Assembly: GCA_035550375.1 (NCBI GenBank)
Contig: DASZPH010000019.1
Span: 124,001-188,000, forward strand
From: DASSFG01 sp035550375
GTDB lineage: Bacteria > Planctomycetota > Planctomycetia > Pirellulales > JAICIG01
DNA length: 64,000 nucleotides
Reading direction: 5' to 3'
Part shown: positions 34,766 to 43,262 of the stretch, in pieces
How positions within the stretch are numbered: the stretch's first letter is position 1
How the letters are laid out: each line of letters begins with the position of its first letter
Translations under genes and position numbers: made by a program
The notes under the pieces: model-generated
The model's database searches: none
The model's input: the letters and a program-made list of their open reading frames with translations, nothing else
Told to the model about the DNA's origin: nothing

Positions 34766-35938
34766 ATGGCACTGTCCGACGAGGAGATGTGGGATTACGC
34801 GCTGGGGCTGCGCTACGACAACGGCAAGCCGGTGGCTGTCTGCCAGCTCTCGTCGGGCGACGTGTATTACAGCGTCTACGAGAAGGTCGGCAAGGAGCCC
34901 TATGACGCGGGGAGCATCCTCATCCAGGGCCTACTCGTGGACAAGCAGCCCAAGGACCTGAACAACGCGGTGGTCGCGACGACCTACGAGCCGGACACGA
35001 TGCTCGAGGGCATGCTGGCGATGCTCACGCGGGGCGCCACGAAGATCGCCCCGTGTCCCCCGACTCGCACCCTCAACTTCAACAACTCGAATGCCGCGAA
35101 GCAGAAGGCGAGAGGCCAGCTAAAGGGGCAGGTGAAGTTCGACTGGAACCGTGACCAGCTCAAACGGTTCGTCTGCCCGGAGCCCCCCGCGCCCCAACTC
35201 GACCTCGCGAGCACCGACAACACGCCCCACGTCGGCTACCACACGGTCCACCGGATCTACCTGATGGCGGCCTACTCCCTGCTTCGGCTGCACGACCTCA
35301 CCACGCCCGACGGAAAGTATGTCGCGGCCGTCCTGGCCGGCAAGGACGGCCGAATCCTTGCCTGGGGCCTGAACACGAACGCCAGCAACAAGTCGCTGCA
35401 TGCCGAAGTTAACATGCTCCAGAGCTTTCACAAGTACAAGCAGCAACCGCTGGGGCGGAGCGGGCTTCCCGAGGGCTGCCGCATCTACAGCACGCTGCAG
35501 TGCTGCAAGATGTGCTCGGGGATGGTCGTCGCCAGCACGCGGAAGTCGGAATCGATCCGGGTCTATTACGGGATGACCGACCCCACCGCCTCGGACGAAA
35601 CGGCCCTCACCAAGCTCAAGCTCGACCAGCAGCTCAGCGGCAAGAAAGGGGAGCCGATCCGGGGCATCAAGTTCGGCAGCACCGACGATCTGGCCAGCAG
35701 CCTCGACCTCGACTACAAGGCCAAGAAGGCCACTCACCAGGCCGGCGACGCCGCCTCCTTCGGCAAGACGGCCCCCTACCAAGACGTAACCTCGGAAATC
35801 CAGCGCAAGTACAAAAAGCACTTCGGCCCCGACGCCAAGACGGTGAAGAACCCCAACGTGTCGAAGGCCCTCGAGCACGTCCGCGCCTTCCTCAATCATT
35901 TGAACCTGGTTTATACCGGCGAGGCGCTTGTCGACTGA
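34766..35938 (+). CDS. Bd3614-like deaminase (cytidine deaminase superfamily)
   Basis: 390 residues; GGGAG lies eight bases before the ATG. The C-terminal half has the zinc-deaminase signature: HAEVNML at 212-218 and YSTLQCCKMCSGMV at 241-254, giving His212/Glu214 and Cys247/Cys250. The preceding strands (YVAAVLAGKDGRILAWGLNTNASNKSL) match the fold. QxCKMC in place of the usual PC..C recalls the Bd3614 deaminase family described for bacterial conflict systems by Iyer and colleagues. The N-terminal 150 residues (MWDYALGLRYDNGKPVAVCQL..) would correspond to a Bd3614_N-type domain. No signal peptide. Target (nucleotide, nucleic acid or other) unknown. The gene at 36134 follows after 195 bases. 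Confidence 0.78.
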   Translation: MALSDEEMWDYALGLRYDNGKPVAVCQLSSGDVYYSVYEKVGKEPYDAGSILIQGLLVDKQPKDLNNAVVATTYEPDTMLEGMLAMLTRGATKIAPCPPTRTLNFNNSNAAKQKARGQLKGQVKFDWNRDQLKRFVCPEPPAPQLDLASTDNTPHVGYHTVHRIYLMAAYSLLRLHDLTTPDGKYVAAVLAGKDGRILAWGLNTNASNKSLHAEVNMLQSFHKYKQQPLGRSGLPEGCRIYSTLQCCKMCSGMVVASTRKSESIRVYYGMTDPTASDETALTKLKLDQQLSGKKGEPIRGIKFGSTDDLASSLDLDYKAKKATHQAGDAASFGKTAPYQDVTSEIQRKYKKHFGPDAKTVKNPNVSKALEHVRAFLNHLNLVYTGEALVD

Positions 35939-36133
35939 AGCGGTGCGAGACAGGCATCGCCGCGGTTTGATCGCGGCATTTGCTGTTTTCCAACAAATGC
36001 CTGCCGTCTGAACGGCCGCTTGGCCGCACTGTTCTTCCCTTTCGGCCCCAGCGGCATTAGCCTGACAACATCGCCAAGCCTCGTCTCCACTTCGACTCGG
36101 CCGCCTTGATTCTGACTCCCGCCGTCATGCCCG

Positions 36134-36601
36134 ATGTCTAACGAGCCTCCGCTTCCAACCGAACGAGATTTCAATCCCTGGAACGATCCGCTTGACGGCG
36201 ACACAGCTTGGCAACACTTTGGAGGACTCACTCTTGATGAGGCATACGCAAGATTCTGTGAACACCCAACGTATTACCAAGAGGACTTTATGTTCATGGG
36301 CGGAATCGCGTTTGCCTACTATTTCACGGTGATCGAGAAATACATCCGAAATGCGCCCGATATTGACCCCCATGGCGGTGACCACGAAGCGTGGATTCTC
36401 GCAAAGTACATCCAGAACCAGTTTAGCGGCGACAACCTCTTCCACGTTCGGCATCTAAGGGAACGTGTCGTCATGCTTTCCACCTTCGTGCATGGCAACA
36501 CTCGCCGATTTGGCGACGACGACGCTGAGCGCGATCGTGTGGCTGACGCGTGGTCTCAGTTGGTAGCTCACGTTGCGGCAGTGGTCTTGCCACAACCATG
36601 A
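36134..36601 (+). CDS. Hypothetical protein downstream of the deaminase
   Basis: 155 residues, acidic and soluble, rich in aromatic residues: FGGLTLDEAYARFCEHPTYYQEDFMFMGGIAFAYYF, then DHEAWILAKYIQNQFSGDN and HLRERVVMLSTFVHGNTRRF. By eye its DNA is less GC-rich than its neighbours. I recognise similar uncharacterised proteins with the YYQEDFMFMGG core but no function. Its size, acidity and position suggest an immunity-type partner for the deaminase; this is inference only. Confidence 0.75.
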   Translation: MSNEPPLPTERDFNPWNDPLDGDTAWQHFGGLTLDEAYARFCEHPTYYQEDFMFMGGIAFAYYFTVIEKYIRNAPDIDPHGGDHEAWILAKYIQNQFSGDNLFHVRHLRERVVMLSTFVHGNTRRFGDDDAERDRVADAWSQLVAHVAAVVLPQP

Positions 36602-36647
36602 CCGAACCCACCAGCGACACTTGGTCTCGCAAGGGCCGCCGCGCCGC

Positions 36648-37097
36648 TTACGCCGGCGAGCCTGGTGGGATCGCCTCGGTGGACTCGAGGAGACCGGCGG
36701 TCTTCCCGCGCGTCAACGATCGGCCGGCGGCAAGAATCGCAGCGGCGGTCGCGAGCAGGCTGGCGACCTTGAACCAGAGGGGATACGGCAACATCGAGAT
36801 ATTGAGCACCAGGGCCGCCAGCAAGAGCAAACTGACGATCGCGAACGAATAGACGTTGCCGATTCTCTTTGCCGTCCACGAGCCGGCGAATGCGGCGAAA
36901 GCCCATGCCGGAACGACCAGGGCCAAGACCCAAGGCGGGTAGCGCTCGACGTGGCGACAAACCTCTTCCGGGGTTCCGCCGAAATCTTCAGGAAAGGGAT
37001 GAACCACGTTGCTGAAAAGTTCCACGGCCACAACCAAGAGGAACGCAACGAATACTCCGGCAACCATGGCGGCAAGTACGCGTAACGCGGTCAACAC
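36648..37097 (-). CDS. Four-helix membrane protein
   Basis: 149 residues with four hydrophobic segments: VLAAMVAGVFVAFLLVVAVEL, WVLALVVPAWAFAAFAGSW, YSFAIVSLLLLAALVLNISM and WFKVASLLATAAAILAAG. The first loop contains HPFPEDFGGTPEEVCRHVERYP. No family is recognised with confidence; function unknown. Downstream of and parallel to the SDR gene on the same strand, 48 bases apart. Confidence 0.75.
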   Translation of the reverse strand: MLTALRVLAAMVAGVFVAFLLVVAVELFSNVVHPFPEDFGGTPEEVCRHVERYPPWVLALVVPAWAFAAFAGSWTAKRIGNVYSFAIVSLLLLAALVLNISMLPYPLWFKVASLLATAAAILAAGRSLTRGKTAGLLESTEAIPPGSPA

Positions 37098-37145
37098 GGC
37101 AGGTCCCTTTACAGTTGAGCCTGTGATCCTACGATGCCCATGGTA

Positions 37146-37937
37146 TCAAGTGCCGTGCGGCGCCGGCACACCCAACGATTTCCCGCCGTCAATCGCCACC
37201 GCCGTGCCGGTGACCATGGCCGAGGCGTCGCTCGCCAGGTAGAGCACCGTGCGGGCGACCTCCTCGGGCGTAATCATGCGGCCGTGGGCCCGCGCCAGGG
37301 GGCTGGCGGCGATGAAACGCTGCTTCATTGCTTCCGGATCGGTGGCGGCCGCCAGGTCGGCGTTCATCATGCCCGTGTCACCGACCGGGCCGGGGCAGAC
37401 CGCGTTGACGCGAATCCTGTCCGGGGCGTGGCACAGGGCCACGCACTTGGTGAGGGCGATCAGGGCCGCCTTGCTCGTCGAATAGACGGGGTCGTGGGCC
37501 CGCGGTAGGAGCCCGGCGTTGCTCGAAATGTTGACGATCGAACCTCCGCCGGCGCGCCGCATCGGGCCGATCGCGTGTTTCATGGTCAGAAAGGCGCCCT
37601 TCAGATTCGTGTCGAGGCAGGCGTCCCATTCTGCTTCTGCGACGTCGGGCAATTGCTTGACCAGGCCGATGCCCGCGCTGTTCACCAGAACATCGAGCCG
37701 GCCGCCGCCCTCCTCGGCTGCTTTGACGAGGCGAACGATGTCCGCCTCGCTGCGCACGTCACAGGTTAGCTGTGTGATTCCCAGCGACGCGAAGGCCGGC
37801 ACGTTTTCGTCGTGTAGCTGGATGTCGCCGACCCACACCTTGGCTCCCTCGCGCGCCAGCACCAGTGCCGTGGCACGTCCGATGCCGCTGGCGCCGCCGG
37901 TAATTACCGCCACCCGACCTGACAGATCGTGCCACAA
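37146..37937 (-). CDS. Short-chain dehydrogenase/reductase
   Basis: 263 residues from a TTG at 37937, with GGGGAG eight bases upstream. Classical SDR landmarks: ITGGASGIGRATALVLAREGAKV (TGxxxGIG cofactor site; the Asp in VGDI suggests NAD), NSAGIG, VNISSNAG with the catalytic Ser, and YSTSKAAL with Tyr and Lys. It oxidises or reduces an unknown alcohol/ketone in the cytoplasm. The C-terminus has the common DGGKSLGVP ending. Confidence 0.93.
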   Translation of the reverse strand: MWHDLSGRVAVITGGASGIGRATALVLAREGAKVWVGDIQLHDENVPAFASLGITQLTCDVRSEADIVRLVKAAEEGGGRLDVLVNSAGIGLVKQLPDVAEAEWDACLDTNLKGAFLTMKHAIGPMRRAGGGSIVNISSNAGLLPRAHDPVYSTSKAALIALTKCVALCHAPDRIRVNAVCPGPVGDTGMMNADLAAATDPEAMKQRFIAASPLARAHGRMITPEEVARTVLYLASDASAMVTGTAVAIDGGKSLGVPAPHGT

Positions 37938-38245
37938 GTTCGTAACTCCCCACGGGGCTCAAAGCGGTTCTGGAGGGTCTTCGCCGCTAAGCGGCCGCTT
38001 CATTCTTGCAGTCCCTCGCCGGCGCATCAATTCGTTTCACCGTGAACGATGCCGAACCGGATTGTTCGCCGGCCCCATCGGCTCGCGCGGACTGCGCGGA
38101 CACGAGCCTGAAGTGTAAGAGCGTAAGCGAGGAAGTTGCCGTCTGCGCCCGAGTCCACGAGGCCGGCAACTTGCGGAGGAAGTGCTGCCGGGCTTCGTAC
38201 CGCCCTCACCCTGTCCTCTCCGGAGGGAGAGCGCGGGGCATCCGG
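37938..38245. other. 308-base intergenic region with a hairpin-type repeat
   Basis: The only structure seen is at about 38200-38236: CGCCCTCACCCTGTCCTCTCC followed by GGAGGGAGAGCG, which folds as CTCTCC/GGAG..GAG. It is related to the CCCTCACCCTAACC-hairpin repeats near 58.0 and 63.1 kb. No gene or promoter is convincing. Confidence 0.5.
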
Positions 38246-39307
38246 CTACTTTCGTTTGGTTGGCGATTTGAGTCGCAGTGTTTGCATGTCGCCTTCCGCG
38301 GGCGGGCCCTCAGGAGTGGGCGGATCCTCGATGATGCGCTTCCAGCCTGAAGGGGTGGCGGGAACGTCGAACCACCCGAAGAACTTCTTCAGGTGTTCGT
38401 TGATCGACGGCTTGTCAAACACATAGTTGGTGCGATCGCCATTCGGCAGTTCCAGACCCAGCGCCGTGGGAAGCATCTGCTTTTCGTTGAGAACCACCGT
38501 GGCACGCTGATAGTTGGCCCGGTCTTCGGCAAACTTGGGCTCGATTCGCAGCCAGATCTCTCTGCCCGCCAGTTCCTGAGGCGTCGAGACACGCAGCCAA
38601 TATCGCTGGAGCATCTGCTCGGCCGTTGTGCCGAAGACGAACGGCAAGGGGCTATTGGAAATGGCCTTTCCTCTCAGCTCCTTAGGTAACCGGCGCTCGA
38701 TGAGCTTTTTCTCCTGCTGGTTGAACTCGTAGACGGCGTTTCCATCACACACCCAATGCTCGCCTTCTTTCTTCACAAACTGAGGCTCTTTTGCCGTCGG
38801 GTCTCGGGCCTCTTCTCGAACGTGGTAGTGACCCTTATCCGGAGCCGCGTAGAGAATGACGCCGCGGCAGACGCGACTCGGTTGATTGGGGTTGTTATTC
38901 AAAGCGACCATGTAATTCCACATCTGGAACTCGCACTGCAGCGTCTTCACCTGCGAGCTCTTCTTCTCCCAGGCTTGCAAGACCAGCTCGAGTTTGGCTT
39001 CTTCCTCAGGCGGGAGTTGTCCCCAGCTTGCTTGCGGCCGCCGCACTTGAGGCACGAACTGATTGAGCTTGCCGCCGAGAGCCGGTCGCGCGCCACTGGC
39101 GACGCGTTGCGGCGCCTGTTTTTTGGAGGCGTAAACGCTGCCGTCGTTGGGGTCGCGCGCGGGTGGACGGGCGGCTCCAGCCGACGCGCGGCGCGGCGGG
39201 TCTTGCGCCCTACGTGCCTCTTGTCCCCGCACAGCGGCAGTGCATGCAAGGCTGGCGATCAAACAGGCGGCAGATTTTGCCACGAACCGGCGCCGAAACG
39301 ACGACAT
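38246..39307 (-). CDS. Exported TIGR03009-type planctomycete protein
   Basis: 353 residues. The basic start and hydrophobic core (AACLIASLACTAAVRGQ) form a signal peptide, followed by a Pro/Arg/Ala-rich linker. The domain from about 95 on reads LELVLQAWEKKSSQVKTLQCEFQMWNY, GVILYAAPDKGHYHVREEA, HWVCDGNAVYEFNQQEKKLIERRLP, PLPFVFGTTAEQMLQRYWLRV and WLRIEPKFAEDRANYQRATVVLNEKQMLPTALGLELPNG. This LolA/LolB-like pattern is the planctomycete domain TIGR03009 as I know it. Periplasmic; function unknown. A related protein is encoded at 45390-46469. Confidence 0.85.
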   Translation of the reverse strand: MSSFRRRFVAKSAACLIASLACTAAVRGQEARRAQDPPRRASAGAARPPARDPNDGSVYASKKQAPQRVASGARPALGGKLNQFVPQVRRPQASWGQLPPEEEAKLELVLQAWEKKSSQVKTLQCEFQMWNYMVALNNNPNQPSRVCRGVILYAAPDKGHYHVREEARDPTAKEPQFVKKEGEHWVCDGNAVYEFNQQEKKLIERRLPKELRGKAISNSPLPFVFGTTAEQMLQRYWLRVSTPQELAGREIWLRIEPKFAEDRANYQRATVVLNEKQMLPTALGLELPNGDRTNYVFDKPSINEHLKKFFGWFDVPATPSGWKRIIEDPPTPEGPPAEGDMQTLRLKSPTKRK

Positions 39308-39371
39308 GAAGCTTCCCTTCGCAAATGGTGTGGGGGCCGGATACTAGCAAATCCGAGACTGCCCCCCTAGG

Positions 39372-39962
39372 TCATCTGCGCGACAGCCACGCCAAAAACT
39401 CGTCGGGGCGGCTAAAGCACTCTACGGCAAAGCCGGCGCCCCAACTCTCGATATCCGCCGCGAGCCTCTGAGCTGCATAACAGACGGTATGTGCTCCGGC
39501 ACGTCGGCCCGCCTCGATGTCAAAGACGTAATCGCCCACCATGGCAACTTCGTCCGGCCGCAATCCCCAGCTTTCGCAAATCTTCCAGATTCCCGTCGGG
39601 TCGGGTTTGGGTGGCGCGTCTTCACGGGCCACGACGGTGTCGAACCTCAAACCGAGTCGCTCTAAAGTACGCAAGGTGGGCAAGCGGGCGTTGCGCGTGA
39701 ACACCGCACGGCGTAGATTCCGTCGCGCTAGCGCCTCCATCAATTCCGCTACACCCGGCATGAGTACAGCCCGCTCGGCCCCCTCGCGCTCGTGCCGTTC
39801 GAGAATGGCCCAGCACCGACCCCGCCGCGGTTCCGGCAAGAGAGGAATCGCCTCCAAAATGGGCTGCTTGTCCGGCAGTTCCATTTCGCGGCGCATCTCG
39901 TCGAAATCGAGGCCCGAGTCGACGAGCGTCCCGTCCAGGTCGAAAATCAATCCGCGGATCAC
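39372..39962 (-). CDS. HAD-superfamily phosphatase
   Basis: 196 residues from a GTG at 39962. No ATG is near in frame, and the upstream part of the longer frame is antisense to the glycosyltransferase. HAD motifs: LIFDLDGTLVDSGLDF (nucleophile DxD), AVFTRNA (motif II Thr), PPKPDPTGIWKICE (Lys) and MVGDYVFDIEAGRRAG (motif IV). A small-molecule phosphatase of the phosphoglycolate/PGMB type; substrate unknown. Divergent from the glycosyltransferase gene at 40080 with 117 bases between. Confidence 0.88.
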   Translation of the reverse strand: MIRGLIFDLDGTLVDSGLDFDEMRREMELPDKQPILEAIPLLPEPRRGRCWAILERHEREGAERAVLMPGVAELMEALARRNLRRAVFTRNARLPTLRTLERLGLRFDTVVAREDAPPKPDPTGIWKICESWGLRPDEVAMVGDYVFDIEAGRRAGAHTVCYAAQRLAADIESWGAGFAVECFSRPDEFLAWLSRR

Positions 39963-40079
39963 GTCGGCATCCCCACCCGACCGCAACCGGTCGGGCTCCA
40001 ATTCGGTGTTCAATTTTCTGCCGCCAGCGACTATTCTCCCCGTCTGCCGCCCGCTGTCTATTGTCTTGTTTCCCGGCTC

Positions 40080-41261
40080 ATGAAACTGGCCCTCGTCCAC
40101 GACTGGCTCACGGGAATGCGGGGGGGCGAAAAATGCCTGGCCGCCGTCTGCCGCCGCTTTCCCGAGGCGGAACTGTTTACCCTGCTGCACGCGCGGGGAC
40201 GGCTGTCGCCAGAAATCGAGCGGATGCGGATCAACACCAGCTTCCTGCAGCGCCTGCCCTGGATCAAACGCCACTACCGGTATTGGCTGCCCGCGATGCC
40301 ACGGGCCATCGAAAGCTTCCGTTTGCCGGCCGACCTGGATCTTGTGGTGAGCTTCAGCCACGCCGTGGCCAAAGGGGTGCGGCCTCCGCCGGGGGTGCCG
40401 CACGTTTGCTACTGTTTTACGCCCATGCGCTACGCCTGGCAGTTGCGAGGCGACTACTTTGCCGACGAGGCGGCGGAAGAACCCTCGCCTCTGGCGTCCG
40501 TCCTCCGACTGCCGCGCCGCAAGCTCTCTCGCGCGCGGGAACGGTTGCTCGACCGCGTCCGCGAGTGGGACCGGGCCACGAGCCACCGGGTGACGCATTA
40601 CGTGGCCATCAGCCGGACCATCGCCCAGCGGATTACGGAGTGCTACGATCGCACGAGCCAGGTCATCTACCCGCCGGTCGACACCGACTTCTTCATCCCG
40701 TCGGCGGTGTCACGAGAAGAGTTCTACCTGTGCGTTTCGGCGCTCGTCCCGTACAAGAAGATCGAGCTGGCGATCGAGGCCTGCCGGCGGCTGGGCCGGC
40801 CGCTGGTGGTGATCGGCTCGGGCCCCGAGGCCAGGCGGCTGAAGAAACTGGCGGGGCGCGAGACGCGATTTCTCGGCTGGCAAAGCGACGAAACGATTCG
40901 CGATTACCTGGGCCGCTGCCGTGCGCTCATCTTTCCGGGCCACGAAGATTTTGGCATCGTGCCGGTCGAGGCCCAGGCGTGTGGGGCGCCCGTGATCGCC
41001 TACGGCCGGGGAGGCGTGACCGAAACGGTCATTGCCGCCGACGAGACCCGCGTCGGCAGCGGCGTGTTTTTCGACGAGCCCACGGCCGATTCGCTCGTCG
41101 ACGCCTTGCGTTGGGCGGAGACCCATCCGCAGCAGCTCTCTTCGTCGCTGGCGCGCAAGCAGGCCGTGCGGTTCAACGCCGATCGTTATGAGCGCGAGCT
41201 GATCAGCCTGCTTGAAACCGTCGCGGGCGGTCGCCTAGGCGGCCTGCGTCGCGCGGCGTAA
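40080..41261 (+). CDS. Glycosyltransferase family 4
   Basis: 393 residues from the ATG at 40080. GT-B landmarks: LVHDWLTGMRGGEKCLAAVCRRFPEAE at the N-terminus, HVCYCFTPMRYAWQL, VIYPPVDTDFF, YLCVSALVPYKKIELAIEAC, LGWQSDETIRDYLGRCRALIFPG, and GIVPVEAQACGAPVIAYGRGGVTETV with the EX7E-type Glu. It resembles mannosyltransferases of the WbaZ type in exopolysaccharide or LPS synthesis. No other polysaccharide genes are adjacent. Confidence 0.92.
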   Translation: MKLALVHDWLTGMRGGEKCLAAVCRRFPEAELFTLLHARGRLSPEIERMRINTSFLQRLPWIKRHYRYWLPAMPRAIESFRLPADLDLVVSFSHAVAKGVRPPPGVPHVCYCFTPMRYAWQLRGDYFADEAAEEPSPLASVLRLPRRKLSRARERLLDRVREWDRATSHRVTHYVAISRTIAQRITECYDRTSQVIYPPVDTDFFIPSAVSREEFYLCVSALVPYKKIELAIEACRRLGRPLVVIGSGPEARRLKKLAGRETRFLGWQSDETIRDYLGRCRALIFPGHEDFGIVPVEAQACGAPVIAYGRGGVTETVIAADETRVGSGVFFDEPTADSLVDALRWAETHPQQLSSSLARKQAVRFNADRYERELISLLETVAGGRLGGLRRAA

Positions 41262-41365
41262 GGGCGCCGCCTGCCGCCGTCCGATCAGTGTGCACATGGC
41301 CGTCGGTCACGACCGGCTGTGCTTGGCCGCTAGTGCTGCGGCAAATTGCTGATGTTCGGCTGACT

Positions 41366-42400
41366 CTAAAATCCGGCGCCGCGCGTCTTGGTCCTGATCC
41401 GCATCAGATACCTGTCGGCCGTGATGTAGAGCGTCGAGCCGTCGCCTCCCCAGGCGCAATTCGCGGTCGCCTCGCCGGTGCGTAGGGTTCCCAGGTGTTC
41501 GCCTTTGGGCGACAGGACGAGAACTCCGCCCGGCCCCGTGGCGAACAGGTTTCCCTTCTCGTCGACTTTCAAGCCGTCCGGCAGACCTTTGTTGCTTTCG
41601 TCGCGGGCCAGAACGGCGGCGTCGAAAAAGACGCGTCCGCCGCTGATCGTTCCGTCGTCGGCCACGTCAAACACCTTCCAGATCGGATCTTCGGGATCCG
41701 ACTGGGCCACGTAAAGAAGTTTTTCATCCGGAGAGAAGGCGATGCCGTTGGGGCGCGTCAGTTCGTCAGTCAAAAGCGTAAGCTTTCCCTTCGCGTCGAG
41801 CCGGTAAACGCCGCAGAAATCCAGGTCACGGGTCGGGTCTTCGGCCCCTTGTTCCAGTCCGTAAGGTGGATCCGTGAAATACAAGTCGCCGTTGGTTTTG
41901 AACGCGCCGTCGTTAGGGCTGTTGAGCCGTTTTCCTTTGTATTTGGCGGCCAGCGTGACAAAGCGGTTTTTTCCCTCCAGTCGGGCCACGCGCCGGTCGC
42001 CGTGCTGGCACAGCACGAGCCGGCCTTGAGCGTCGAAGAGCAATCCATTACTGCCGGGCTCTCCCTTGCGTGGCTTCTTGCCCGTGTAGCCGGAGGGCGA
42101 AAGAAACTGCTTGAGACCTTTTCTTTCATTCCACTGGTTAACGCAGTTGTTGGGGACATCCGAAAACAGCAAGCTTCCTTCCTGCCGGTCCCAGACGGGT
42201 CCTTCGGCCCAGTCAAAGCCGTCGGCCAGCTTCTCCAGATGAACCTCGGGCGCGATCAGGTTGTCGAGCCGTGGATCGAGCCGCTCGATCTCGCCGATCT
42301 TCTCGTAAGTGAACCCCTCGGCGGCGCTCGGCAACGAGCGGCAGAACCAGAGAAAAAAAAGCCCGCCAAACGCGAGCGGCAACCTGATGGTCATCGTCAT
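41366..42400 (-). CDS. Exported SMP-30/gluconolactonase-like protein
   Basis: 344 residues from the ATG at 42400, five bases after GAGGAG, which overlaps the stop of the 31-aa basic gene upstream; a GTG at 42406 would be too close to that site. Signal peptide IRLPLAFGGLFFLWFCRSLPSAA. The SMP-30 propeller motifs are visible: DGFDWAEGPVWDRQEGSLLFSDVPNN, GEPGSNGLLFDAQGRLVLCQHGDRRV, NSPNDGAFKTNGDLYFTDPPYG, RPNGIAFSPDEKLLYVAQ and LPDGLKVDEKGNLFAT. Probably hydrolyses a sugar lactone outside the cytoplasm with a divalent metal. Confidence 0.93.
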   Translation of the reverse strand: MTMTIRLPLAFGGLFFLWFCRSLPSAAEGFTYEKIGEIERLDPRLDNLIAPEVHLEKLADGFDWAEGPVWDRQEGSLLFSDVPNNCVNQWNERKGLKQFLSPSGYTGKKPRKGEPGSNGLLFDAQGRLVLCQHGDRRVARLEGKNRFVTLAAKYKGKRLNSPNDGAFKTNGDLYFTDPPYGLEQGAEDPTRDLDFCGVYRLDAKGKLTLLTDELTRPNGIAFSPDEKLLYVAQSDPEDPIWKVFDVADDGTISGGRVFFDAAVLARDESNKGLPDGLKVDEKGNLFATGPGGVLVLSPKGEHLGTLRTGEATANCAWGGDGSTLYITADRYLMRIRTKTRGAGF

Positions 42401-42409
42401 TCCCACTCC

Positions 42410-42505
42410 TCAACGCTTTTCGACGGGCTGCTTGCGAGTCCGTTCGTTCTTGAGGCGACGTTTGATCTTCTTGCGGCGATTCACGGTCGAACGATGTGCA
42501 CCCAT
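42410..42505 (-). CDS. 31-residue highly basic small protein
   Basis: The peptide reads MGAHRSTVNRRKKIKRRLKN and continues to PVEKR, with about half Lys/Arg. A perfect AAGGAG lies seven bases before the ATG, and its stop overlaps the binding site of the lactonase gene, so it is expressed in an operon with it. Size and charge suggest RNA or ribosome binding; small basic proteins of this kind are known in planctomycetes and relatives. It is too short for ordinary gene finding. Confidence 0.75.
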   Translation of the reverse strand: MGAHRSTVNRRKKIKRRLKNERTRKQPVEKR

Positions 42506-42613
42506 GCGATGCTCCTTTTTAGATCTGGAAGGGATTTGCAGGTAGAGACGTTGGCGGCGCCTCCCGGAGGCGATCCGCAGACTACGGCCAAGATTATCGG
42601 CGAAGAGTCGCCG

Positions 42614-43084
42614 TTACAACAAGCCCAGCAAGCGATCGCGCTCCTCTCGCTCGCGGACCATCTCAATCAGCCGCATTTCGCGCTGGTTGTGATCGTTGAT
42701 CTTCTCCAGCAGGCCGCTCAGCGCGTTACAGACCTCGCCCACCGTGAGGTAGTCGGCCGCGGAGAGACGTTCCAGGCGGTCGATGGCCAAGCGCAGACGT
42801 TGCCGAAAAAGGTCGTGCTCCCGCCGCAGCTCGTCGATCCTGTCCCGCAAATCGCCGTGGCGCGGGGTGTCGATCGCGGGAAGGTAACCTTCTCGCTCTT
42901 CCAGATCGAGAATGTGTTCCAGGTGCCGCTGGAACGAGTGAGCAATGAAGCGAAGGCTGGGAAGACGGCCTGAGCAATCTTGAGTGTGCAGTGCCCAGTC
43001 GATCGTCGTGCGCAGCACTTCGGCGATGTGTGCCAGCAATTGATGCTCGAACAGAGCCTCCCGCTCGGCAGACGTGCGATCCAT
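42614..43084 (-). CDS. Hemerythrin-like (HHE) protein
   Basis: 156 residues, all-helical, AGGAG nine bases before the ATG. The histidine and acid spacing follows a four-helix hemerythrin pattern: HQLLAHIAEVLR, HSFQRHLEHILDLEEREGYLP, LRREHDLFRQRL and INDHNQREMRLIEMVREREE. It would bind a di-iron or other metal centre; the role (oxygen, NO or iron handling) is open. Cytoplasmic. 108 bases from the basic-protein gene on the same strand. Confidence 0.65.
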   Translation of the reverse strand: MDRTSAEREALFEHQLLAHIAEVLRTTIDWALHTQDCSGRLPSLRFIAHSFQRHLEHILDLEEREGYLPAIDTPRHGDLRDRIDELRREHDLFRQRLRLAIDRLERLSAADYLTVGEVCNALSGLLEKINDHNQREMRLIEMVREREERDRLLGLL

Positions 43085-43262
43085 GTCGAACCGCTCCTTT
43101 CCCCCTTCTGCTGGTCCGTTCCCTTATTTTATGCCGGGCCTGCGCCCACGAATAGTAGCCGCGACGGGTAGAGCGCGACCACCATCCTTGACCGCGCCAG
43201 CCGGAGTTCCTATTCTTCGTTGCTGCGATTTTCCGGCCTTTTTCTCGCCACCGGTTGTACCC

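Noticed and set aside
41495..42973. 492-codon plus-strand frame
   Set aside because: Antisense to the SMP-30 gene and hemerythrin-like gene; no motifs of its own.
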